A stretch of DNA of 64,000 nt from Paenibacillus sp. JNUCC32 (GTDB lineage: Bacteria > Bacillota > Bacilli > Paenibacillales > Paenibacillaceae). The notes beneath the pieces are model-generated. The model did not search any database. It saw nothing but the letters and a program-made list of their open reading frames with translations, and had not been told where the DNA came from. Positions within the stretch are counted from its first letter, which is position 1. Each line of letters opens with the position of its first letter. Positions 25,890-35,222 of this stretch are shown one piece after another. The stretch spans positions 5,729,501-5,793,500 of the forward strand of contig NZ_CP062260.1 of the NCBI RefSeq assembly GCF_014863545.1, in the 5' to 3' direction. Made by a program: the position numbers and the translations under genes.

Positions 25890-26726
25890 TTGAAGGAAAA
25901 ACGAACGTTTATGGACGTTGTGTGGCGTGTGCTGCTTTATGCTTGGTCGCTGACCATATTATTTCCTTTAGCCTGGGTTATCTATGAATCGTTAAAAAGC
26001 AATCCTGAGTTTTTTAAAGATATATGGGCGCTGCCTTCGGAACTAAGATGGCAGAATTATTCGAAGGCTTGGAATCAATACGGTTTTGGGCAATCACTCT
26101 TAAATACCCTTTATTATGTTGGCGGAAGTCTGGTGCTTGGGCTTTTCTTTACGACAATTAACGCCTATGCGCTTACTCGAATGCAGTTCAAAGGCAGAAA
26201 ATTGATTTGGGGCTTGATTATGTTGTCCCTGTTCCTGCCTGGCATCAATGCGCTTGTACCCCAGTATGTCATTATGCGGGAACTGAGTTTGACCAATAGC
26301 TTGACCGGATTAATTCTTCTGTCCAGTCTAGGTGAAAGCGTGTTCTATCTTATGCTGCTCGGAGGGTTTATGAGCTCTCTGCCGATGGAGCTTGAGGAGA
26401 GCGCAACGATGGATGGCGCTACATTATTCCAAAAGTTTTGGCGTGTTATCGTTCCTTTGTCTACACCGGGAATTGTAACCGTTGGCGTATTCAAGTTCTT
26501 AGGGTTCTATAACAATTTCTTAGCGCCGTTCATCTATTTGAGCGATCCCAAGAAATATCCCATTGCGGTGCAAATGTATTCTGCGAATAAGCAAATGGAG
26601 TTTACTGCGGATTGGGTGACTTTGTTTGCCGGTGTAACCATTGCGATGGTACCGTCCATTATTATTTATATCTTATTCCAAAAACTTCTTATGGAAGGCG
26701 CGACCATGGGGGCGGTGAAGGGATGA
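25890..26726 (+). CDS. ABC sugar permease, MalG-like
   Basis: Second permease subunit, 278 residues, about six TM helices, EAA loop ESATMDGATLFQKFWRVIVP. TTG start at 25890 behind GGAGGGA. The C-terminus GATMGAVKG is typical of MalG-type permeases. Its stop overlaps the HAD gene (ATGA), so the phosphatase is co-translated with the transporter. Confidence 0.92.
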   Translation: MKEKRTFMDVVWRVLLYAWSLTILFPLAWVIYESLKSNPEFFKDIWALPSELRWQNYSKAWNQYGFGQSLLNTLYYVGGSLVLGLFFTTINAYALTRMQFKGRKLIWGLIMLSLFLPGINALVPQYVIMRELSLTNSLTGLILLSSLGESVFYLMLLGGFMSSLPMELEESATMDGATLFQKFWRVIVPLSTPGIVTVGVFKFLGFYNNFLAPFIYLSDPKKYPIAVQMYSANKQMEFTADWVTLFAGVTIAMVPSIIIYILFQKLLMEGATMGAVKG

Positions 26727-27487
26727 ATACTGCAGAGCAAGTGAAGGCGAAATATAAGCTGATTGCATTGGATCTGGACGGGACGCTTCTGACGGATGAA
26801 AAGCACATTACGGATGAGACCAAAAAGTGGCTTCAATATGCAGTAGATCAGGGTGTTAAAGTCATGTTCTCCACCGGGAGAGGCTTGCAAACTGCCAAGG
26901 GCTTCTGGGATGAGCTTGGGCTCGATTCCCCCATGGTGCTGCTCAATGGAGCAGAAGTTTGGGAGGGACCGGGCAGGCTTAAAAAGCGAGTCTTCCTCCC
27001 TCGGGACACGGTCCGCGATATGCACGCCATTGCTGCCAAGCGGGGCGAGTGGTACTGGGGCTACAGCGTGGAAAGCTTGACGGGCGACAAGGAATGGACG
27101 CCGGAGATGTTCGAACGGGATTGGATGAAATTCGGCATTGGCAGCAATGATCAGCGGAAGCTTGCGGAAATTAAGGAAGAGCTGCTCAGTTGGGGCACGC
27201 TCGAGGTTACCCATTCGGCTCTTACTAATATGGAGATTTCAGTTAAAGGCATTACAAAGGAAAGCGGAGTGCGCGAGGTTTGTCAGACGCTGGGCTTCTC
27301 GATGTCCGATGTCATTGCTATGGGGGACAGTGATAATGACGCGAAGCTGCTGAAGGCGGCAGGTCTCGGTGTTGCGATGGCCAACGGTGAAGAGCATATC
27401 AAATCCATAGCGGACGTAATCACGGCTACCAACAACGAGGACGGCGTTGCTCTGGCGATTCGAAAATATGTATTCCAAATGGAGTAA
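26723..27487 (+). CDS. Cof-type HAD hydrolase (sugar phosphatase-like)
   Basis: Cytosolic HAD-superfamily phosphatase, 254 residues. Motif I ALDLDGTLL (nucleophile Asp in DLDGT), motif II FSTGR, a C2-type cap in the middle, Lys in the SVKGITKESGV segment, and motif IV MGDSDND. Class IIB (Cof) enzymes hydrolyse sugar phosphates and similar small phosphates. The ATG at 26723 overlaps the permease stop; the open frame further back lies inside the permease. Overlap suggests it acts on the imported compound. Confidence 0.88.
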   Translation: MNTAEQVKAKYKLIALDLDGTLLTDEKHITDETKKWLQYAVDQGVKVMFSTGRGLQTAKGFWDELGLDSPMVLLNGAEVWEGPGRLKKRVFLPRDTVRDMHAIAAKRGEWYWGYSVESLTGDKEWTPEMFERDWMKFGIGSNDQRKLAEIKEELLSWGTLEVTHSALTNMEISVKGITKESGVREVCQTLGFSMSDVIAMGDSDNDAKLLKAAGLGVAMANGEEHIKSIADVITATNNEDGVALAIRKYVFQME

Positions 27488-27528
27488 ACGCAGCTTTGCT
27501 AGTAAATATAATGAGGGAGTAGAAATAG

Positions 27529-28638
27529 ATGACCGTTCAATCGAAAGAGATAAACTTAGATCAACTGGGCGGAACTATACACCAGGAGACAACTAATGGC
27601 GAAGAGTTGAGATGGCATTCTCCGTTGGAAGCGCCCTTTCACATCGCGGGCTTCCCTTGGCTTGCACAGGATGGGATATACAGACGCCTGCCCTTGGCTT
27701 CCGAGGCTGTCTTGCCTCCCGCGGTTGATACGCTTGCTTATTGTACGGCAGGCGGGCAAATTCGCTTTCGCACGAATTCTTCAAGGCTGGTCATAAGGGT
27801 ACGCCTTGCCGGACCGGCCAATATGTACCATATGCCGCCTACAGGGCAGTGCGGGGTTGACTGCTATCTTGGGGAGCCGGGAGAGCAGAGCTTTATCACC
27901 ACGGCTAAATTCAAACCAACGGAAAGTGAATATGAATCACAGCTTTATCAGTGGGATTCCAAAAAAGATGTGGCCGTCACCTTAAATTTACCGCTCTATC
28001 AAGGGGTAGAAGAGGTGTGGATCGGTGTAGATAAGGATGCTGTCATAAGCGATGCACCTGCCTATGCAAGCAGTAGACCCGTTATTATATATGGAACTTC
28101 GATTACGCAAGGGGGATGCGCCTCCCGGCCGGGTATGGCTTATTCTAATATTCTCAGCCGTATGATTCCGGTGGAGTTCGTCAATCTTGGCTTCTCGGGG
28201 AATGGAAAGGGCGAGCCGGAGCTCGCGCATATCATGTCGGAAATCGATGATCCGGCTCTATTCATTCTTGATTATGAAGGGAATACGGGCGAGGCCGGTA
28301 ACATTGCACGAACGCTGCCTGCCTTCATCCAAATTTTGAGAGAGCGGCATCCCGAAGTTCCTATATTAGTAGTCTCTAGGATTTACACTGCGGAAGACCA
28401 GTTCTATGTGGAGAGAAGGGGGCTTCATGATCGCCGCAGGCTGATTCAGATCGAGCATGTGGAACAGAGGATGGCAGAAGGAGACCGTAATATCCATTTC
28501 GTTGACGGCTTTAAGCTGCTGGGCGATGATTTCGTCGTAAATGATTGTACGGTTGACGGAACACATCCAACGGACCTCGGGTTTTTGCGCATGGCACAGT
28601 CGCTAGCACCAATCATTAAGCCATTGTTGCAACTGTGA
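27529..28638 (+). CDS. SGNH/GDSL hydrolase with N-terminal jelly-roll-like domain
   Basis: Predicted esterase or deacetylase of 369 residues without a signal peptide, hence cytosolic. The N-terminal 165 residues resemble the SGNH_hydro N-terminal beta domain. The catalytic half has block I YGTSITQGG (Ser191), block II GFSGNG (Gly, Asn) and block V DGTHPTD (Asp343, His346). Family members remove acetyl or other ester groups from sugars. It follows the HAD gene by 41 bases in the same operon, consistent with intracellular de-esterification of an imported glycan. Substrate is inferred only. Confidence 0.87.
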   Translation: MTVQSKEINLDQLGGTIHQETTNGEELRWHSPLEAPFHIAGFPWLAQDGIYRRLPLASEAVLPPAVDTLAYCTAGGQIRFRTNSSRLVIRVRLAGPANMYHMPPTGQCGVDCYLGEPGEQSFITTAKFKPTESEYESQLYQWDSKKDVAVTLNLPLYQGVEEVWIGVDKDAVISDAPAYASSRPVIIYGTSITQGGCASRPGMAYSNILSRMIPVEFVNLGFSGNGKGEPELAHIMSEIDDPALFILDYEGNTGEAGNIARTLPAFIQILRERHPEVPILVVSRIYTAEDQFYVERRGLHDRRRLIQIEHVEQRMAEGDRNIHFVDGFKLLGDDFVVNDCTVDGTHPTDLGFLRMAQSLAPIIKPLLQL

Positions 28639-28657
28639 TTAACAAGATAGAGGATAG

Positions 28658-28696
28658 AACAGCCTTCAGACTGCATTTTTTGGTTTAGGGGCTGTT
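28658..28696 (+). terminator. Weak hairpin after the SGNH gene
   Basis: AACAGCC (28658-28664) pairs with GGCTGTT (28690-28696), followed by TGTTT. It leaves room for some read-through into the giant gene 47 bases later. Confidence 0.4.
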
Positions 28697-28742
28697 TGTT
28701 TATCAGTCAGACACTTTAAGCCGAAAAAGGAGAGGGTTTTGA

Positions 28743-31700
28743 GTGAAGTCCCAAAGAAGAAGACTACCTTTTATTGTGATGGCTTGTATGATTGCGGGGG
28801 TTGTTAGTCTTTATTACGGCATTAATGTATTCGCGGCGTCTTCAGAGACAGAGAATGGTGTCTCTAAAAAAGATAGAGCTAAGTATTTAGGAGCTTCACT
28901 GTTCAAAGGTCATATGCATTCCCATACTTCTCTCAGTGACGGGATCTTGCTGCCTAATGATGCTTATAATTTTGTGAAAAGTAATACAGATTTTGATTTT
29001 TTTGCAGTGACGGAACACGACGTGACCTATGACATCAGTACGGGCAGTGACTTTATTACGAATGTTCAAGACTCTTATTCAGAAGAATACAAGCTGCTGC
29101 ATGAGCAATCCGATGCTCACAATCATGATCACGAATTTATTACGCTGCCGGGTACGGAAGTGACTTGGTATGATGAAGCAGGCCATATCAACTTATTTAA
29201 TGCCCCATGGTTTGCAAGAACACATGGAGTGGGTGCGGATGGCACTTGGGGCTGGAGCGACATCAAATATGATCTGCCAACCTTTTACGCAAGACTTGCC
29301 CAAGATCCGAATGCGATTGCGCAATTTAATCATCCACGATCATCAGGAAATTGGAGTTTCAATGAATTTAAACACTATAACCGGGAAGTTGACAGAAACC
29401 TTAATCTGATGGAATACAAATCGTCCAATGATTTTGCAATCTATACCAAGGCATTAGATCGAGGCTGGCATGTTTCTCCTGTGTTTGGCGGGGACGAGCA
29501 CAAAGGAAATTGGGGAATGGTTCAACCCCATGTGACCGGTATGTGGGGGAAAAAGCTTACTAGAGAAGGCCTTTACGAGGCGATGCGAAACCACCGCACC
29601 TATGTATCATTTGATCGCAACTTAGAAATGGCGGTTTCAGCCAAAGGTCGGATGATGGGGTCGATTCTTCCGGCCAAAACAAAGAAAATTAATCTCAAGA
29701 TACAGATAAGTGACCCTGATGCAAACGATGTGTTGGATAAAGTCGTTGTTTACAAAAACAGCGGTGAAATTATCAAGGAGTACGGCAATATTGCCAGCAA
29801 TCAATTTAATCAGGAAGTATCCTTAGCAAGTAAAGATGGGGACTACTTCCTCGTGAGAGCTTTCCAAGTGGACGGTGAAGAAGCTATAAGTGCTCCAATA
29901 TGGATTGGTGATGAAACGAGGGGCACGGTGCATGCGCCTGAAATTAAGGTTCATGGACAATATCCGGATACTATTAAGCTTGGGGATCAGGTAGAAGTGC
30001 TGGGCGCTTCGGCGACAGATCACAGCGGTCAATCTTTATCGGTGGAAGCCATCGTTCTAAATGATAAGGGAGAAGTGGCGGCTCTAAATCAGCATTTCAA
30101 GGTCGACATGTACGGAGAGTATTTCATTAAGTATGTAGCAACCGACGCTCAAGGAAATACGCGTGTTGAACTTATTCGAATCCTTGTTGATCAGCAAAAT
30201 CTGGATGCCGATATCATTTTAAATGAATTTCAACCCATTGTTAATGTAGGTGGGAATGAACGTGAAGTAAGAATAAATGTAGTGACGGATAAGGCATTAG
30301 AAACGTCGTATGTTCAGTACAAACCTGAGTCCGAGACGACGTGGGACAATGCGGAAGTAGTACAAGCGGAAGTCTCTTATTTTCAAGTCGCCTATGGTGA
30401 TACGTTTGCCAAGAGTAACTATCGGGTGCTTGCAGCTCATGAAGCGAATGTAACAGATCTCGGCTTAGGGACTACGTATGACTATCGGTATGGAATGTCG
30501 CCGACTGGACCTTGGAGCGACAGTTATAGCTTTAGGACCGCACCAGCTTCAGAGGAAGCCGTTATGTATGTGATGGGCGATCTTGGAGTTCCGGATCGAA
30601 ATCCGGAAAGCTTCCAGCTCTTTAACAATATGCTGGACGTTCTGCAGGAGAAGAATTCAAACGGACAGACGGTGATTCAAGTCGGAGACTTGGTCGAACT
30701 AGGCGGCAATCATTATGCTTGGAATGATGTGTTTAACAACATTTACAACAACGATATGGGGCTAGTATCTGCTCATATCGTCGGGGATCGTGAACATGCG
30801 ACGGAGCGGAAATTCGGGCCATTCTCCGGGTTTTTCAACCTGCCGAAGAATGGCGAAGGCAGTTATCGGGAAACGAATTATTCGTTTGATTATGGCGATA
30901 TGCACATTGCTGTTCTGAATTCCGTGGTGGATTTCGACAAGCAGCTGTCATGGCTGGAAAAAGATTTGCGGGCAACCGACAAGAAGTGGAAAATCGTTAT
31001 GGGGCACTATCCTTATTATGGCGGTCAATCAGGTGATGAGACCGGTATGGACATGATGAGAGTGAAATTGTCTCAAGCCTTTGAACGGCTTGGTGTCAGT
31101 CTGTACATTGGCGGTCATGATCATGTGTATAAACGGACAACCATACGAAACGGTGTAAAAGATATATCGGAAGAAGCGATGAATCTAGGTACAACCTTTG
31201 TGACAGTTGGTTCATCAGGTCCAACGTTCTATGATAACAAATCGTTTGACTGGGATCATATCGTATATGATGAAAATAAGCAGACAGGTGTTATTTTAGA
31301 ATCAAACGATCAATCTCTCACGTTGAAAGCCTACAACAGCGACGGTGTTGAAATTGATTCATTTACGATTAAACAACCTGCAAATTATATGAACTTAACA
31401 AGCGCAATAATAGAAAATAACGTCTTGAAGGGCGTCGGGGTCCTGAATTATCCGAACTCGCCTGAACGTGTCACCGTTATCGGGGAAAAGCGGGATCATA
31501 CAGGTGAACAGCTGCTGGAAACGGTTATTCAAGAAGCAACGCTAGAACATCTCGGACGTGAACAAATCATCTTATTTGACAACCCTCTTGCATTTGGCGA
31601 TGAACATACGATCGTCGTAAGAGTGGTTAATAATCCAATCGATCAAGAGCCGTTAACGGAACCGTTAATAGCTAAAGAAGGCATGCTGGGCGATGGTTCG

Positions 31701-34700
31701 GAAGGCAACCCCTATCAAATCAAAAGTGCCAGTGGACTCAATAAAATGCATGAGTTCCCGGACAAACATTTTGTTTTAGCTCAAGACATTGACGGTAAGG
31801 GCATGTTTTTTGAAGCCATTGGCGTGAATGGCACTCCATTCACGGGTACGTTTGATGGGCAAGGGCATACGATTACAGGCGTTATAGTCTCCTCGGGCGG
31901 CGCGGGCCTCTTTGCTATTAATGAAGGGGCGATTCGTAATGTAGGAATCACCCATGCCGACATTGATGTTCGCCGAAGTAATATTGGGATCCTGGTTGAT
32001 CAGAATGATGGGATCGTAGAATATGCCTACAGTACCGGATCTATTCGAGGCAATTCTACGGTTGGCGGTCTTGTGGGCTACTCGAACGGTATCGTTAGAA
32101 ACAGTTATTCAACAGCTCGAGTCCATGCGCGAGGCAAGCAAGCCGGCGGCTTGATCGGGATTACGAACCGAGGGAGTACAACAGAACAGGTCTATGCAAC
32201 CGGAGCCGTAATAGCAGAAGAATCAAATGCTGGCGGCATCAGCGGATACGGATATAACAATACAGTTATTCGAAATAGTATGGCATTAAATCCATCTATT
32301 GTTACAGGTACTGCATCGAATCGAATCGTCGGCAGAGTACTAGCTGGGGAGACGGCAACTTTAGTCAATAATTACGCCGATGAAAATATGTTTGTTAGCA
32401 GTGAGAACGTTACGGCGAATGATCCGAACAATGAGAAAGGACAGGGTGTCGGTGCAGAAGCATTCTCGAAGCCATCCTTTTTCATTGAGACTCTCGGTTG
32501 GGATTTTGATACGATCTGGATCTGGAACGAAGATGCCAAACGTCCGTTACTGCAAAGTAATTTGGAGCAAATTAACGAAGACAATATCCCAAAACCGAAG
32601 CTTGATCGGAATGAAGAGGGGTACTACATCATTCGCTCGATTCAAGAATTAAAAACGATATCCGAATTCCCAAATGAGAATTATATATTGGAGGATGATC
32701 TTGATTTTGAAGGGCGGCTATTTGAACCTCTATTTAAAGCGACGCCATTCCTTGGCACGTTTGATGGGAACAATAAATCCTTAACCAATTTTAATTCAGA
32801 AAATGGCGGCTTATTTCATCTCAATGGCGGAACCATTAAAAACATAGCTATGGTAGATGCAAGCGTCACTGGCGGAAGTAATATAGGCATACTCGTTAAT
32901 ACAAACAACGGAACGGTAGAGAATAGTTATGTCACGGGCTCAATCGAAGGTTCCAGTACCGTGGGCGGTCTAGCGGGTTATTCCAATGGCATCGTGAGAA
33001 ACAGCTATTCTACGGCAGATGTAACGGCCCAGCTGAACCAAGCTGGCGGTCTAATCGGAATTACGAACTCAGGCAGCTTAACGGAAAACGTGTATGCATC
33101 CGGAGCCGTTCAGGCGCTTAGAAGCAACGCAGGCGGAGTGACTGGCTACGGTTATAATGATACGGTTGTTAGAAACGTGATTGCTCTTAACCCTTCCGTC
33201 GTGACGCCGACGATGGCGAACCGCGTGGTAGGACGAGTCCTTGCCGGGCATACGGCAACGCTTCAGAATAATTATGCGTTCGATGGCATGATTGTGGATA
33301 AAGAAGGCGAGAGTATTGCCGCTGCTGACAACAGAAAGGGTTTGGGGCTTTCTCAGCAGCAGGTTGAAGACCCTAACACGTATACCGATCGACTGAACTG
33401 GGATTTTGAGTCGGTTTGGATGTGGAATGATGCTTTAAAGCGTCCGGTATTGAGCAGTAACCCTGAAGAGGCAAGCGAGCCTGTCGTGCCTTTGGAAAGA
33501 AATGAAGCTGGTTATTACCGAATCAAGTCCATTGAAGATCTGAATGTTATGGAAGCCTTCCCGGCAGAAAAGTATATTTTGGACCATGATTTGGATTACG
33601 CAGGACAACCGGCTGAGCCACTTTTTAAAGATGTATCGTTCACCGGTGTTTTGGATGGCGACGGGAAGAAAATAGTCAACTTTAATTCCTCGAGCGGCGG
33701 CTTAGTCCATCTTAATGGCGGAGTGATTAAAAATATAGCCATGATCGATGCCGGCGTCACTGGCGGGAGCAGAATAGGCATACTCGTCAACACGAACAAT
33801 GGCGAGATAGAGAATAGTCTTTCAACAGGCTCCATTACTGGCTCCAGCACAGTCGGCGGCCTAGTGGGCTATTCCAATGGCATCGTAAGAAACAGCTATT
33901 CTACCGCGGATGTAACCGCTCAGGTAAGTCAGGCCGGCGGCCTAATCGGAATTACGAACTCGGGCAGCCTAACAGAAAACGTGTATGCGTCTGGAACCGT
34001 TCGGGCGATGACGAGCAATGCGGGCGGAGTGACTGGATACGGATACAATGATACGGTCGTCAGAAATGTCATTGCCCTGGGCCCTTCGGTTACGGCGCCA
34101 ACGATGGCGAACCGGGTGATGGGACGAGTTCTTGCGGGGCACACCGCCACGCTCGAAAATAATTATGCATTTGACGGCATGATGGTTGATAAAGAAGGAG
34201 TCGCTGAGGGAGCATTAACAACCCTTAAAGGCTTAGGTCTAGCTGAAACTGAAATAGAGACTCCATCCACCTATACAGACAGGTTAGGGTGGGACTTTAA
34301 CGCGATTTGGAGATGGGACGGTATGGGTAAACGACCTGTTTTACAATCGATATCAGAAGGCAACGGAGAAGAGCCGGTTCGCCTGATTGGGCTTGAGCTC
34401 GAGGGGCTACATACGCTGGCCGTTGGAGAGAGTGATCAAACGGTGACTACTGCAGTATACAGTGATGGAAGCCGTGAAAAGGTAGAGATAAACGTCACCT
34501 ATACAAGCAGTGATCCAAGGATTGCGGAGATCAGCGTTAGCGGTGTAGTAAAGGCGAATTCGGAAGGAACCGTAATCATCACCACAGAGTATGACGGCTT
34601 GGTTTCATCCTATGAGCTAAAAACCTTGACTCCGAAACAAATCGATATGGAGAGAGTCGACCCAGGCATGGATTCTGGAGGCACGCTTCCTTTCACTTCT

Positions 34701-34808
34701 TCGGCCTTAATCGGAACTGGGGAGTGGTGGAGCGCGAATCAGCCGCACCCTCTTGCCTTAACGGCGGAGCAAGCCATAAGATCGTTTGAACGGCACCATA
34801 TGTATTAG
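28743..34808 (+). CDS. Giant exported PHP metallohydrolase / metallophosphatase / GLUG-repeat protein
   Basis: A 2021-residue secreted protein. Signal peptide about residues 1-32 (cleavage near VFAAS). Residues about 50-300 are a CehA/McbA-type PHP domain: H57-x-H59-x-H61 in GHMHSH, the TEHD motif (E91, H92, D93), H197 in FNHP and H253 in DEH. Residues about 490-605 are a purple-acid-phosphatase-type FnIII domain, followed at about 606-860 by a calcineurin-like phosphoesterase (GDLG, VGDLVE, VGDREH, MGHYPYY, GGHDH with H792 and H794). Three GLUG-rich units follow (about 988-1280, 1288-1580, 1585-1880), then a BIG2-like Ig domain (about 1885-1965). I see no LPXTG, SLH or other anchor. GTG start behind AAAGGAGAGG. 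Likely a hydrolase of extracellular phosphorylated substrate; exact substrate unknown. Confidence 0.88.
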   Translation: MKSQRRRLPFIVMACMIAGVVSLYYGINVFAASSETENGVSKKDRAKYLGASLFKGHMHSHTSLSDGILLPNDAYNFVKSNTDFDFFAVTEHDVTYDISTGSDFITNVQDSYSEEYKLLHEQSDAHNHDHEFITLPGTEVTWYDEAGHINLFNAPWFARTHGVGADGTWGWSDIKYDLPTFYARLAQDPNAIAQFNHPRSSGNWSFNEFKHYNREVDRNLNLMEYKSSNDFAIYTKALDRGWHVSPVFGGDEHKGNWGMVQPHVTGMWGKKLTREGLYEAMRNHRTYVSFDRNLEMAVSAKGRMMGSILPAKTKKINLKIQISDPDANDVLDKVVVYKNSGEIIKEYGNIASNQFNQEVSLASKDGDYFLVRAFQVDGEEAISAPIWIGDETRGTVHAPEIKVHGQYPDTIKLGDQVEVLGASATDHSGQSLSVEAIVLNDKGEVAALNQHFKVDMYGEYFIKYVATDAQGNTRVELIRILVDQQNLDADIILNEFQPIVNVGGNEREVRINVVTDKALETSYVQYKPESETTWDNAEVVQAEVSYFQVAYGDTFAKSNYRVLAAHEANVTDLGLGTTYDYRYGMSPTGPWSDSYSFRTAPASEEAVMYVMGDLGVPDRNPESFQLFNNMLDVLQEKNSNGQTVIQVGDLVELGGNHYAWNDVFNNIYNNDMGLVSAHIVGDREHATERKFGPFSGFFNLPKNGEGSYRETNYSFDYGDMHIAVLNSVVDFDKQLSWLEKDLRATDKKWKIVMGHYPYYGGQSGDETGMDMMRVKLSQAFERLGVSLYIGGHDHVYKRTTIRNGVKDISEEAMNLGTTFVTVGSSGPTFYDNKSFDWDHIVYDENKQTGVILESNDQSLTLKAYNSDGVEIDSFTIKQPANYMNLTSAIIENNVLKGVGVLNYPNSPERVTVIGEKRDHTGEQLLETVIQEATLEHLGREQIILFDNPLAFGDEHTIVVRVVNNPIDQEPLTEPLIAKEGMLGDGSEGNPYQIKSASGLNKMHEFPDKHFVLAQDIDGKGMFFEAIGVNGTPFTGTFDGQGHTITGVIVSSGGAGLFAINEGAIRNVGITHADIDVRRSNIGILVDQNDGIVEYAYSTGSIRGNSTVGGLVGYSNGIVRNSYSTARVHARGKQAGGLIGITNRGSTTEQVYATGAVIAEESNAGGISGYGYNNTVIRNSMALNPSIVTGTASNRIVGRVLAGETATLVNNYADENMFVSSENVTANDPNNEKGQGVGAEAFSKPSFFIETLGWDFDTIWIWNEDAKRPLLQSNLEQINEDNIPKPKLDRNEEGYYIIRSIQELKTISEFPNENYILEDDLDFEGRLFEPLFKATPFLGTFDGNNKSLTNFNSENGGLFHLNGGTIKNIAMVDASVTGGSNIGILVNTNNGTVENSYVTGSIEGSSTVGGLAGYSNGIVRNSYSTADVTAQLNQAGGLIGITNSGSLTENVYASGAVQALRSNAGGVTGYGYNDTVVRNVIALNPSVVTPTMANRVVGRVLAGHTATLQNNYAFDGMIVDKEGESIAAADNRKGLGLSQQQVEDPNTYTDRLNWDFESVWMWNDALKRPVLSSNPEEASEPVVPLERNEAGYYRIKSIEDLNVMEAFPAEKYILDHDLDYAGQPAEPLFKDVSFTGVLDGDGKKIVNFNSSSGGLVHLNGGVIKNIAMIDAGVTGGSRIGILVNTNNGEIENSLSTGSITGSSTVGGLVGYSNGIVRNSYSTADVTAQVSQAGGLIGITNSGSLTENVYASGTVRAMTSNAGGVTGYGYNDTVVRNVIALGPSVTAPTMANRVMGRVLAGHTATLENNYAFDGMMVDKEGVAEGALTTLKGLGLAETEIETPSTYTDRLGWDFNAIWRWDGMGKRPVLQSISEGNGEEPVRLIGLELEGLHTLAVGESDQTVTTAVYSDGSREKVEINVTYTSSDPRIAEISVSGVVKANSEGTVIITTEYDGLVSSYELKTLTPKQIDMERVDPGMDSGGTLPFTSSALIGTGEWWSANQPHPLALTAEQAIRSFERHHMY
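31707..34365 (+). repeat. Three tandem ~890-bp GLUG units inside the giant gene
   Basis: Units start near 31707, 32608 and 33499. Each encodes an entry segment (YYIIRSIQEL-type), GTFDG/GVLDG, TVGGLVGYSNGIVRNSYSTA and a GYGYN-D/N-TVVRN block. Units 2 and 3 are very similar at DNA level with an offset of 891 bases; unit 1 is more diverged. Such tracts can gain or lose units by recombination. Confidence 0.8.
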
Positions 34809-35222
34809 GCAGTTGAATGAAATGAGTCCGGTAATGATGCCGGGCTCATTTTCATTTATGACCGCAAGTGAACGTATTACTTTTTGAACAGCCCTCTTTC
34901 CGATAACTGAGATCGCTTTAGGGATATCCTCCCTCATGATCACTCCCAATCTATTATTGAGATTTGCAAGGAGAAGGCAAAAGCAATTCTTCACATTGTA
35001 GAGATTTTGTAGAGATTAGGTTTTTAAACTATGAAAAAGAAAGTGTGGACATTCGGAATAAGGGAGGAGGTATAAAAGGAGGGAACTCCGCAAGATTTCG
35101 ATGAAGCAAAGGGCTGCTGGGATTAAGCAAACGGAAGATGTCTATTCGGTTGAGCGTAATCGGGTCGATGATCTTAGTGTCGCTAAAAATTTAGCAGCTC
35201 CGGGATGGAGGAGAAATAAGTT
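34809..35222. other. Intergenic region before the adhesin gene
   Basis: After the terminator the plus strand carries GGAGGAGG and AAAGGAGGG runs at about 35063-35085 and a possible 41-codon frame (ATG 35101 to TGA 35224-35226) that overlaps the adhesin's TTG start. The nearest SD is about 16 bases from that ATG, too far, so it is a leader peptide at best. A minus-strand frame (34758-34994) spans the terminator and is not believed. A weak TGGACA / 19 / TATAAA promoter lies near 35047-35077. Confidence 0.35.
34821..34855 (+). terminator. Terminator of the giant gene
   Basis: AATGAGTCCGG (34821-34831) pairs with CCGGGCTCATT (34840-34850, one mismatch), followed by TTCATTT. Confidence 0.65.

Noticed and set aside
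34758..34994. 78-codon minus-strand frame after the giant gene
   Set aside because: Spans the giant gene's end and its terminator; homology not recognised, start poorly supported.
35085..35200. c-di-GMP riboswitch before the adhesin gene
   Set aside because: A GCAAAGGG-like string is present, but the paired GGGTAACGCAAAG and tetraloop-receptor elements are not.
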